NCBI GenBank assembly: GCA_965212545.1 | Contig: CBDBVB010000033.1 | Span: 1 to 64,000 of the forward strand | Reading direction: 5' to 3' | Source of the DNA: JABDIP01 sp965212545 | GTDB taxonomy: Bacteria; Pseudomonadota; Alphaproteobacteria; DSM-16000; Inquilinaceae | Length of the DNA: 64,000 nt | Shown here: piece by piece, positions 1-16,557 of the stretch | How positions within the stretch are numbered: the stretch's first letter is position 1 | How the letters are laid out: every line of letters starts with the position of its first letter | Notes under the pieces: model-generated | What the model was told of the DNA's origin: nothing | The model's input: only the letters and a program-made list of their open reading frames with translations | Databases searched by the model: none | Translations under genes and position numbers: made by a program

Positions 1-68
1 GCCGGCACCTTGTTGCGCGCCCGCTCCGGCTTCCGTGGGTTCCGAATCAACTGGTTGATCGTCGGCAT
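1..68 (-). CDS. rpsL: 30S ribosomal protein S12, N-terminal part (runs off left edge)
   Basis: The reverse strand from 68 reads MPTINQLIRNPRKPERARNK and onward to the window edge. This is the invariant N-terminus of ribosomal protein S12, the decoding-centre protein of the small subunit. Only 22 codons are inside the window. Its place downstream of rpoBC on the same strand matches the usual bacterial rpoBC-rpsL-rpsG-fusA-tuf order, so a second tuf copy would be expected off the left edge. Confidence 0.93.
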   Translation of the reverse strand, partial: MPTINQLIRNPRKPERARNKVP

Positions 69-445
69 TTCAGACCTTCTCACAGCACAAACAGCAAAAC
101 CGGCAATGCACGATGCAGCGCCGGTCGTCGAGGGATTGACTTGGATCTCTACGAATTGAAAGCCCGACACCACGAACGCCGAAGCGACGGGGTGGGGCTT
201 CTCTTTCGAAGCGTTCGGACGACGTTCGCCCGTCGCTCTCTAAGTCAGTCCATCAACGAGATCAGCGTCTAGGCCTGCGACCTACGGCCAGCTCCCGTTA
301 AAGGCGCGCGGAATATACGGACGGGCCCTACCCACGTCAAGCGCCGGGTTCGAAAATTTCCAATCTGCGGACGTCCGGGCTCCGTCACCAACTCAGATAA
401 AAACGGTGAACGCCGCCGAGCTTCCAGATGTACGCATAGCCGAGC
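69..445. other. Intergenic leader upstream of rpsL
   Basis: These 377 bases separate rpsL from the small membrane-protein gene. I see no convincing ORF. The region presumably carries the promoter and leader of the str operon (rpsL on the minus strand), but I could not pick a confident -35/-10 pair. Confidence 0.4.
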
Positions 446-1072
446 TCACCGCCGAAGGTCCACGAATTCTTGCGACACGGACATGACTCGGGAGACGCTC
501 CGGAATTCGGTGTGACCGAAGCCAGGAGTCGCCGACACATCTAACTCCAGCGCCCATTTCGGCGTGGCCTCAACGACATAGGCAAGGATGGGCGATTCAT
601 CATCGGAGCGGTTGTAGAAGACGAGGTCTCCGAACCGATATGCAATACTATGGCTTGCCTCCAGCATGGAGAGATCGCCGACAAATGGCCGCCCGTAGAA
701 CGGGCCATCGTCAAGGCCGGCTTCGAAAATCGGCGCATAGAAAGCTGCCGGAACCAAAAGCAAAGCAGCAACGGTCAGTCCAAAGGAATGGGCGACGCGA
801 TTGTGGAACGGTCGGCGACCGCGCAAGAGCAGCACGATGCCGCTCGTCGCCAGCACACCGAAGACCAGGACACCTGCCCAGCGTTCGATAATCATCGCCG
901 ACACGCTCAGTCCGAAAACCCCGATCGAGGTCGCCAGGAGCGCCAAGGCGGCCGTCAATCGTCTCAGCGCAAAGACTCCCGGCGATTCTGAATTTGGGTG
1001 CATAGCGCAATCGTAACACAATCCAGCGGCGATCTGCCGCCGCAGCCGACGCAATCCGCCCGAGCAGTCCAT
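446..1072 (-). CDS. Hypothetical small membrane protein between rpoC and rpsL
   Basis: This is a 208-residue ORF if it starts at 1072. A second start at 1003 (MHPNSESPGV) would give a 185-residue protein that begins just before the first membrane segment. Neither start has a clear Shine-Dalgarno. Three hydrophobic segments are visible, at about residues 39-62, 66-83 and 97-116 of the long form, followed by a soluble tail of about 90 residues. I recognise no family. It sits after the rpoC terminator, so it is probably transcribed on its own. It interrupts what is usually a direct rpoC-rpsL neighbourhood. Codon use looks like the surrounding core genes. Confidence 0.6.
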   Translation of the reverse strand: MDCSGGLRRLRRQIAAGLCYDCAMHPNSESPGVFALRRLTAALALLATSIGVFGLSVSAMIIERWAGVLVFGVLATSGIVLLLRGRRPFHNRVAHSFGLTVAALLLVPAAFYAPIFEAGLDDGPFYGRPFVGDLSMLEASHSIAYRFGDLVFYNRSDDESPILAYVVEATPKWALELDVSATPGFGHTEFRSVSRVMSVSQEFVDLRR

Positions 1073-1114
1073 TTGGTCAGATCGGAGTTACGATAGTCCT
1101 AGGTTCTAAAGAAA

Positions 1115-1139
1115 AGGGCCGCCTCGCAGAGGCGACCCT
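1115..1139 (-). terminator. Rho-independent terminator of rpoC
   Basis: On the minus strand an 11-bp stem (AGGGTCGCCTC pairing with GAGGCGGCCCT, one G-T pair, 3-nt loop) is followed directly by TTTTCTTT. It lies about 30 bases after the rpoC stop and ends the rplKAJL-rpoBC transcription unit. Confidence 0.85.
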
Positions 1140-1168
1140 CTCTATCCGTACCAAACTGGCGGAACGCG

Positions 1169-5539
<4,371 letters not shown>

Positions 5540-5619
5540 GCACCGACTCCTGTAAATTCCATAGCGGCGCTGGGCGCCGTATCGGGCGGCAACGCCGCCC
5601 GCTCAATGACTCGCTTCGA

Positions 5620-9792
<4,173 letters not shown>

Positions 9793-9927
9793 TGAAGCCC
9801 CTCAGCGAATAGACGACGAGCGCGCCCGGACAACCGGGCGCGGGTAACCCCGTCGTGCCGGTGCCGGCACGGCGCGGTCGCGACGCGAGCAGAGCGGGCA
9901 GCCCAGCTCACGCAAAAAACACCCTTC

Positions 9928-9954
9928 GGCGGCCAACCGAATCGGTTGGCCGCC
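9928..9954 (-). terminator. Attenuator-like hairpin between rplL and rpoB
   Basis: A perfect 12-bp stem with a 3-nt loop (GGCGGCCAACCG / CGGTTGGCCGCC) lies 42 bases after the rplL stop on the minus strand. A run of six T begins eight bases after the stem. In many bacteria a partial terminator at this position lowers rpoBC expression relative to rplJL, and I infer the same role here. A second G+C-rich inverted repeat (CGCGCCCGG / CCGGGCGCG) lies further downstream near 9822-9843. Confidence 0.65.
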
Positions 9955-9996
9955 GTCAGGCGACGATATGTTTAGTACAAACTGTGGCACGCGGTC

Positions 9997-10377
9997 TTAC
10001 TTAATTTCGACCGTAGCGCCCACTTCTTCAAGCTGTTTTTTCAGTTTGTCGGCTTCTTCCTTGTTCACGCCTTCCTTGACCGGCTTGGGCGCACCCTCAA
10101 CCAGATCCTTGGCTTCCTTCAGGCCAAGGCTGGTGATCGCGCGCACTTCCTTGATCACGTTGATCTTCTTTTCGCCGATCGAGGCCAGGATGACGTCGAA
10201 CTCGGTCTTCTCTTCCGCAGGGGCAGCCGCCTCGGCGCCACCGCCGGCCGCGCCGGCCACGGCAACCGGCGCCGCGGCGGAAACACCCCACTTCTCTTCC
10301 AGCATCTTGGACAGGTCCGCTGCCTCAAGAACCGTCAAGCTCGACAGATCGTCGACGAGCTTCTGCAAATCAGCCAT
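9997..10377 (-). CDS. rplL: 50S ribosomal protein L7/L12
   Basis: This 126-residue acidic protein shows the L7/L12 layout. An N-terminal dimerisation helix (MADLQKLVDDLSSLTVLEAA) is followed by an Ala/Gly-rich hinge and a C-terminal factor-binding domain with KTEFDVIL and KEAKDLVEGAPKPVKEG. It forms the ribosome stalk that recruits EF-Tu and EF-G. It lies 48 bases downstream of rplJ, and AGGAG precedes the start. Confidence 0.98.
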   Translation of the reverse strand: MADLQKLVDDLSSLTVLEAADLSKMLEEKWGVSAAAPVAVAGAAGGGAEAAAPAEEKTEFDVILASIGEKKINVIKEVRAITSLGLKEAKDLVEGAPKPVKEGVNKEEADKLKKQLEEVGATVEIK

Positions 10378-10425
10378 GTCTTTTTACTCCTGACTCAAAC
10401 TCTGGATCACAAAACGAAAACGGCG

Positions 10426-10944
10426 CTACGCCGCATCGCCCTTCTGGGCATAGGCATTGAGTACCCGCGCAAGCTGACCGCCAGGCGCCTGAAGCACTCC
10501 GGCAATACGGGTCGCCGGCGTGTTGATCATGCCGACGATCCTGGCCCTCAACTCATCGAGAGAAGGCAGCTTGGCAAGGGCTTCGACACCCTTTTGATCG
10601 AGTTCCTGCTCGCCGAACCCACCGCCGACGATCGTCAGCTTGTCATTGGATTTGGCGAAATCGACAGCCACCTTCGCCGCCGCCACCGGATCCTCGCTAA
10701 AGGCCACGGCGGTCGGACCGGTGAACAGGTTGTCCAGTCCCTCGAACTTGGTTCCCTTCAGGGCGATCCGGGCGAGCCGGTTCTTGGTGACGCGAAAGGT
10801 TGCGCCGGCCGCAAGCATCTGCCGCCTCAGGTCGGTCGATTCCTCGACCGTCATGCCGCTCTGGTGGGTCACCACCATGAGCTCGGCACCCTGAAAGGAC
10901 TGATGCATATCGGCGACTTTCGCCTCCTTCTGTGCACGGTCCAC
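10426..10944 (-). CDS. rplJ: 50S ribosomal protein L10
   Basis: I start this gene at the GTG at 10944, giving 172 residues beginning V/M-DRAQKEAKVADMHQSF. This is the conserved L10 N-terminus, and GGAGG lies six bases upstream. A longer open frame reaching 11100 adds about 52 residues unlike L10 and should not be used. L10 anchors the L7/L12 dimers to the ribosome. With L7/L12 it usually represses its own operon by binding the leader upstream. Confidence 0.95.
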   Translation of the reverse strand: MDRAQKEAKVADMHQSFQGAELMVVTHQSGMTVEESTDLRRQMLAAGATFRVTKNRLARIALKGTKFEGLDNLFTGPTAVAFSEDPVAAAKVAVDFAKSNDKLTIVGGGFGEQELDQKGVEALAKLPSLDELRARIVGMINTPATRIAGVLQAPGGQLARVLNAYAQKGDAA

Positions 10945-11169
10945 GGATCGCCTCCGTTCAATTTGGCCGCGGCGTCCATCGGACACCGGACCGGATTGCA
11001 CACTGAACCGACTGCCGAACAGTCGGTTCGCTTCGTCCTGTCCCAGAAGTTCGAGCCCTTGGTTGCCGGCACCCACGGTGCCGATCCTCGAAGCCATCAC
11101 TCCCGTCTATGCAGGAAGATTATGCCGGGCGCTGGCCAATGGCCGGCGTCCAACCCCTGCAGTCTCGGA

Positions 11170-11236
11170 CAGGTCGGGCGGGTTACCCCGCCCTCGGTCA
11201 ACCGGCCGCCGGGCCTTCAAGGCCCGACGGCCGGCG
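11170..11236 (-). promoter_or_regulatory. Structured rplJ leader with two consecutive hairpins
   Basis: Between rplA and rplJ lie 302 bases with no gene. Directly after the rplA stop are two G+C-rich hairpins. The first is a stem of about 14 bp at 11201-11235 (GGCCGTCGGGCC / GGCCCGGCGGCC with a TTGAA loop). The second is a 7-bp stem at 11176-11193. No T-run follows, so I read them as the structured rplJL leader that L10-L12 complexes bind in known systems, or as a processing site, rather than as a simple terminator. Confidence 0.5.
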
Positions 11237-11246
11237 TCCCGATTCC

Positions 11247-11960
11247 TTACGCGGCGCTGCCGGCGTCTGCCGCAAGCTTCGCGACATCAAGCTTCATGCT
11301 CGGCCCCATGGTCGAACTGATCGCCGCCTTCTCAACAAAGGTACCCTTCGCGCCGCTCGGCTTGGCCCGCAGGATCGCGCCGACAAAGGCGCGAACGTTC
11401 GCTGCCAGCGCTTCCTCGCTGAAACTGGCCTTGCCGATGCCGGCGTGGACGATGCCGGCCTTCTCGGCTCGGAATTCGACGGACCCCGCCTTGGCGGCAG
11501 TCACCGCGGCCGTGACGTCCGGTGTCACCGTGCCCAGCTTGGGGTTCGGCATCAGGCCGCGCGGGCCGAGCACCCGGCCAAGCCGGCCGACAACCGCCAT
11601 CATGTCCGGCGTGGCGATGCAGCGATCGAAATCCATCCGACCGTCCTGAATCTCCTTGGCCAGATCTTCGGCGCCGACGATATCGGCACCGGCCGCCTTC
11701 GCCTCCTCGGCCTTGGCGTCCTTGGCGAACACCGCCACCCGGACCGACTTGCCGGTGCCGCTGGGAAGCTGCACAACGCCGCGCACCATCTGATCGGCAT
11801 GGCGGGGGTCGATGCCCAGGTTCATGGCAATCTCGACGGTCTCGTCGAACTTCGCCGTGGCCCGCGCTTTCAACTGCTTGACCGCCTCGTCCAAAGCCAG
11901 GGTCTGAGCCGGGTCGATCCCATCGCGCACCTGGCGAGATCTCTTGGAAGTCCTTGCCAT
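11247..11960 (-). CDS. rplA: 50S ribosomal protein L1
   Basis: This 237-residue protein starts MARTSKRSRQVRDGID and contains the L1 signatures KFDETVEIAMNLGIDPRHAD and VGRLGRVLGPRGLMPNPKLG. L1 forms the E-site stalk of the large subunit and represses its own rplKA mRNA. The start lies four bases after the rplK stop, so the two are translationally linked. It has the usual length. Confidence 0.98.
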   Translation of the reverse strand: MARTSKRSRQVRDGIDPAQTLALDEAVKQLKARATAKFDETVEIAMNLGIDPRHADQMVRGVVQLPSGTGKSVRVAVFAKDAKAEEAKAAGADIVGAEDLAKEIQDGRMDFDRCIATPDMMAVVGRLGRVLGPRGLMPNPKLGTVTPDVTAAVTAAKAGSVEFRAEKAGIVHAGIGKASFSEEALAANVRAFVGAILRAKPSGAKGTFVEKAAISSTMGPSMKLDVAKLAADAGSAA

Positions 11961-11964
11961 GCCC

Positions 11965-12393
11965 CTACTCCACCACTTCCAGGCCCATCGACCGGGCCGA
12001 ACCCTTGATCATCTCGGCGGCCGCGTCGATGTCGTTGGCGTTCAGATCAGCCATCTTCGACTCTGCGATCTCACGGCACTGCGCCATCGTCACCTTGCCG
12101 GCGAAGCCGCGGCCAGGCTCGGATCCGCCCTTCGGCAGTCCGGCGGCCTTCTTCAGGAAGAAGCTTGCCGGCGGCGTCTTGGTGATGAAGGTGAACGAGC
12201 GATCCGCATAGGCGGTGATCACCACCGGGATCGGCATCCCCTTCTCCATGTTCTGCGTCTGGGCGTTGAACGCCTTGCAGAACTCCATGATGTTGAGGCC
12301 GCGCTGGCCCAATGCGGGCCCGATCGGCGGCGACGGATTCGCCGCGCCGGCCGGCACTTCCAGCTTGATCAGGCCGATAACCTTCTTCGCCAT
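11965..12393 (-). CDS. rplK: 50S ribosomal protein L11
   Basis: This 142-residue protein starts MAKKVIGLIKLEVPAGAANP and carries the conserved PSPPIGPALGQRGLNIMEF motif of the L11 N-terminal domain. L11 binds the GTPase-associated centre of 23S rRNA. It is transcribed with nusG upstream (117-base gap) and rplA downstream. The length matches the family. Confidence 0.98.
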   Translation of the reverse strand: MAKKVIGLIKLEVPAGAANPSPPIGPALGQRGLNIMEFCKAFNAQTQNMEKGMPIPVVITAYADRSFTFITKTPPASFFLKKAAGLPKGGSEPGRGFAGKVTMAQCREIAESKMADLNANDIDAAAEMIKGSARSMGLEVVE

Positions 12394-12510
12394 GTCCTAT
12401 CCCTCAAACATGCGCGCCCATTCGGGCGCCGGGACGCGCGGTACGACCACCCCATGGACTTCCGGGGCCGTCTCCCGCGCAATTCAAGCGGCGCGTTCGC
12501 CGCCAACTGG

Positions 12511-13041
12511 TCAGGTCTTTTCGACCTGGCCGTATTCCAGTTCCACCGGCGTCGCCCGGCCGAAAATCGAGACCGCGACCTTGAGCCGGGCCCGCTCTTC
12601 GTCGACCTCTTCAACCAGCCCGTTGAACGAGGTGAACGGACCATCGCAGACCCGCACCTGCTCGCCGATCTCGAAGGTGATCGACGGCTTCGGCCGTTCG
12701 ATGCCTTCCTGCACCTGCTTCACGATGCGGTCGGCCTCGGCGTCTGAGATCGGCGTCGGCTTGCCTCGGGCGCCCAGGAACCCGGTCACCTTCGGCGTGT
12801 TCTTCACCAGCTGCCAGGCTTCGTCGGTCAGGTCCATCTTGACCAGCACATAGCCCGGGAAGAACTTGCGTTCGGCATTGACCTTCTGGCCGCGGCGCAT
12901 CTCGACGACCTCTTCGGTCGGTACCGAGACTTCCTCGACGAACTCGCTCAGCCCTTTCTGCTCCGCCTGCTCGCGGATCGACTCCGCGACTCGCTTCTCG
13001 AAGCCGGAATAGACGTGAACAACGTACCACCGCATCGCCAT
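12511..13041 (-). CDS. nusG: Transcription termination/antitermination factor NusG
   Basis: This 176-residue protein begins MAMRWYVVHVYSGFEKRVAE. The second methionine two codons later is an equally likely start. The NGN domain spans residues 1 to about 110. The KOW motif (FEIGEQVRVCDGPFTSFNGL) is near residues 120-140. NusG binds RNA polymerase and couples it to Rho or to the ribosome. It follows secE by three bases on the same strand, the usual secE-nusG pairing. Confidence 0.97.
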   Translation of the reverse strand: MAMRWYVVHVYSGFEKRVAESIREQAEQKGLSEFVEEVSVPTEEVVEMRRGQKVNAERKFFPGYVLVKMDLTDEAWQLVKNTPKVTGFLGARGKPTPISDAEADRIVKQVQEGIERPKPSITFEIGEQVRVCDGPFTSFNGLVEEVDEERARLKVAVSIFGRATPVELEYGQVEKT

Positions 13042-13044
13042 GGG

Positions 13045-13242
13045 TCAGGCCCCCAGCCCGATGACAAGGCGCACCAGCCAGGACGCGACCTGATCGACCA
13101 ACAGGAAGAACACCGACATGATGGCCACGAAGATGAACACCATGACGGTGGTCACCGTCGTTTCCTTGCGGGACGGCCAGGTGACCTTGGTGCGTTCCTG
13201 GTTGACCTGCCGGAAGAACTGCAGGGGATTGCTCTTTGCCAT
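13045..13242 (-). CDS. secE: Preprotein translocase subunit SecE
   Basis: This 65-residue protein is the short single-span form of SecE. An amphipathic N-terminal helix (NPLQFFRQVNQERTKVTWPS) with the conserved KVTWPSRKET is followed by one transmembrane segment at about residues 30-55. It clamps SecY in the plasma membrane. It lies between tRNA-Trp and nusG in the standard order. Confidence 0.96.
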   Translation of the reverse strand: MAKSNPLQFFRQVNQERTKVTWPSRKETTVTTVMVFIFVAIMSVFFLLVDQVASWLVRLVIGLGA

Positions 13243-13303
13243 AGCCGGTGTGTCTACTCTTGGCCCTTCTGGGTCCTAATCAATTCCGTACCGTTTTGCA
13301 TGT

Positions 13304-13379
13304 TGGCAGGAGTGGAGGGACTCGAACCCACAGCCCCCGGTTTTGGAGACCGGTGCTCTACCAATTGAGCTACACTCCT
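13304..13379 (-). tRNA. trnW: tRNA-Trp (CCA anticodon)
   Basis: A full cloverleaf can be read on the minus strand. The acceptor stem is AGGAGTG/CACTCCT, the D-arm is TAGCTCAATTGGTAGAGCA, and the anticodon arm CCGGT-CTCCAAA-ACCGG gives anticodon CCA. The T-arm is GTGGGTTCGAGTCC and the CCA end is encoded at 13304-13306. It stands between tuf and secE, as in many proteobacteria. Confidence 0.96.
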
Positions 13380-13566
13380 CCATCGCCTCGGCCACGACAC
13401 AAGCGCCCGGCAATACGCCTGGGCGCGCAAACAATCGCGATCGACTGAAAACGGTGCGGGGTTTTAGCGAGTTCCTACCCAAGTTGCAACAGGCATGACA
13501 TGCCAAGACCGCCGCGCCCGAAGGCACGACGGTCCCGGCGAACTTGTCGGCGACGGGTCGCCGCCG

Positions 13567-14757
<1,191 letters not shown>

Positions 14758-14832
14758 TTTCGTAATTCCCGTCGACCGACTGTCTCAAGAGGATCCCATA
14801 CGACTGCACCGCCTGCCCTGGGCCCGTCCGAT

Positions 14833-14906
<74 letters not shown>

Positions 14907-14946
14907 CCAGATTGGCGACGAGTCGCCACCGGCCGGACCCTGGATA

Positions 14947-15031
14947 TGGTGGAGGGGGTTGGATTCGAACCAACGTAGGCTAAGCCAACGGGTTTACAGC
15001 CCGTCCCCTTTAACCACTCGGGCACCCCTCC
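14947..15031 (-). tRNA. trnY: tRNA-Tyr (GTA anticodon)
   Basis: This is an 85-base class II tRNA on the minus strand with acceptor GGAGGGG/CCCCTCC. The anticodon loop within GGGCTGTAAACCC gives GTA. A long variable arm, T-arm TTGGTTCGAATCCAA and encoded CCA are present. It is the first gene of the tRNA-Tyr/tRNA-Gly/tuf group. Confidence 0.95.
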
Positions 15032-15246
15032 ATGCCGCCGGCATGGAACCGGCAGAACGGCGTGCGGGAATTACGGGTTTTTGCCGCGTGTTGTCAACCG
15101 ATTATCCGGGCAAATGCCGGGACGATCACCCGCAATGCGTCGGCGGCGATCAATACCGCCGTTGCGGCCGCCACGGCGTGGCGTCATAAACCGGCGACCG
15201 CCGCGATCCCGCCGATAAGGGGGCCGGCCGAACCCTTGGAGCCTTC

Positions 15247-16098
15247 ATGCCAACAGCACCGCCCCGTTCAGGACCACCGCGAGCGCGACCAGCAGGCCGT
15301 CATAAGCCGCAGCGGCCGCGCTCCGGGTCCCCAAAATCCTTGGCCGGACCCGACGGTCGGCTGTTCGGGCTCCATGCGGTGCGCGAAGCATGGCTCAATC
15401 CCGATCGCCGGTGCCGACGGCTTTGGGCGACGGATTCGGGCCTGCGGTCCATCGCCACGGCCGTCGATCAGGCCCGGTCCGACGGCCTGAACCGGCCGGC
15501 CCCAGAGATCGTGCAACGCGGCAGGCTCGACAAGCTGGTCGGCGCCGGCGCCGTGCACCAGGGCGTCGTGCTGGACGCCGAGCCACTGCCGCCAACCGAT
15601 CTCGAGGATGTCGGCCGCGCGGCAGAGGTCAGGGCTTCCACCGCGGTCATCGTGCTCGACCGGGTCACCGACCCGCACAATATCGGCGCCATCCTGCGCT
15701 CGGCCGCGGCATTCGGCGCGCTCGCCATGATCGTCACCGACCGGCACACGCCGGAGATCACCGGCACGCTTGCCAAATCGGCTTCCGGCGCGGTCGAGCA
15801 CGTGCCCATGGTGCGGGTCCGCAATCTGGCCCAAGCGCTGGAACGACTGAAGGAGTTCGGATTCCGCTGCATCGGGCTGGCCGAAGAGACGCAAACCGAT
15901 CTTGCAAACGCCGTCGACCAGGCGGCAAAGATCGCCATCGTCCTGGGCGCCGAGGGGCCCGGCCTCAGGCATCTGACCCGCGACACCTGCGATGCGCTGG
16001 CCCGGCTGCCGACCGGCGGCCCGATCGGCAGTCTCAACGTCTCCAACGCGGCGGCGGTTGCACTTTATGAACTGGCGCGGGAGCGCCCGGCCACCTAA
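15247..16098 (+). CDS. rlmB: 23S rRNA (guanosine 2'-O)-methyltransferase, TrmH/SpoU family
   Basis: The 283-residue protein has the two-part layout of RlmB. An N-terminal substrate-binding domain (LFGLHAVREAWLNPDRRCRR, about residues 38-110) is followed by a SPOUT knotted methyltransferase domain. Its three signature motifs are VLDRVTDPHNIGAILRSAAA, VLGAEGPGLRHLT and IGSLNVSNAAAVALYE. The expected reaction is 2'-O-methylation of G2251 in the peptidyl-transferase loop using SAM. The first 30 residues are Pro/Arg-rich and disordered, so the exact start is uncertain. It is divergent from tRNA-Tyr, with about 215 bases of spacer. Confidence 0.9.
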   Translation: MPTAPPRSGPPRARPAGRHKPQRPRSGSPKSLAGPDGRLFGLHAVREAWLNPDRRCRRLWATDSGLRSIATAVDQARSDGLNRPAPEIVQRGRLDKLVGAGAVHQGVVLDAEPLPPTDLEDVGRAAEVRASTAVIVLDRVTDPHNIGAILRSAAAFGALAMIVTDRHTPEITGTLAKSASGAVEHVPMVRVRNLAQALERLKEFGFRCIGLAEETQTDLANAVDQAAKIAIVLGAEGPGLRHLTRDTCDALARLPTGGPIGSLNVSNAAAVALYELARERPAT

Positions 16099-16135
16099 AA
16101 TGCTTCCAAAGCAAAGCAAATTGGAGTGCCTGATC

Positions 16136-16506
16136 ATGTTCCCAGCCTCGACATACAAGGGCGGCGCCGTGCTTGCATTTCCCGATGTCTGCAAGACGCC
16201 CGGGCCCCCTGCCCCTGCGGTTCCGGCGCCCTTTCCGAATGTCGGCTCAAATCAGTCCGGCAAGGCCAGCAAATCGGTCGTGGGCAGTAAGAAGCAGGTG
16301 GTGTCGAAGGATGCGAGCCAGCAAGACCTGCTCGGGACGCTGGACGAATTGCAGGCTGCCCGCCTGGCACCATCAAGTCGATGTCGACCCAGGACGCCAA
16401 CGCCTGGCATGAGGCGGTCGACAACTATGTGATGGCCGTCGCGGCGGTTTTCATGAGCGGCAAGAGCGTTACCAGCTCCGGCCGTCAATCCGCCTTCAAT
16501 CGGTAG
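16136..16506 (+). pseudogene. Small PAAR-like (DUF4150-type) protein, one frameshift
   Basis: The ATG at 16136 has GGAG nine bases upstream. The frame reads MFPASTYKGGAVLAFPDVCK followed by TPGPPAPAVPAPFPNVGS. This is the pattern of PAAR-like DUF4150 proteins that cap or mark type VI secretion spikes. After LDELQAARL near 16368 one G seems to be missing. The next frame continues sensibly (TIKSMSTQDANAWHEAVDN and on to SGRQSAFNR) to the stop at 16504-16506. The rejoined protein would have about 123 residues. No other secretion genes are nearby. The family call rests on the N-terminal 45 residues only. Confidence 0.5.
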
Positions 16507-16557
16507 TCCGGGGCAGCTGGGGCGACCGGAGGCCCGGCCGCCCCATATTGTTGCCAA

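Noticed and set aside
10945..11100. N-terminal extension of L10
   Set aside because: The 52 extra residues are unlike L10, and a GGAGG-preceded GTG gives the conserved N-terminus.
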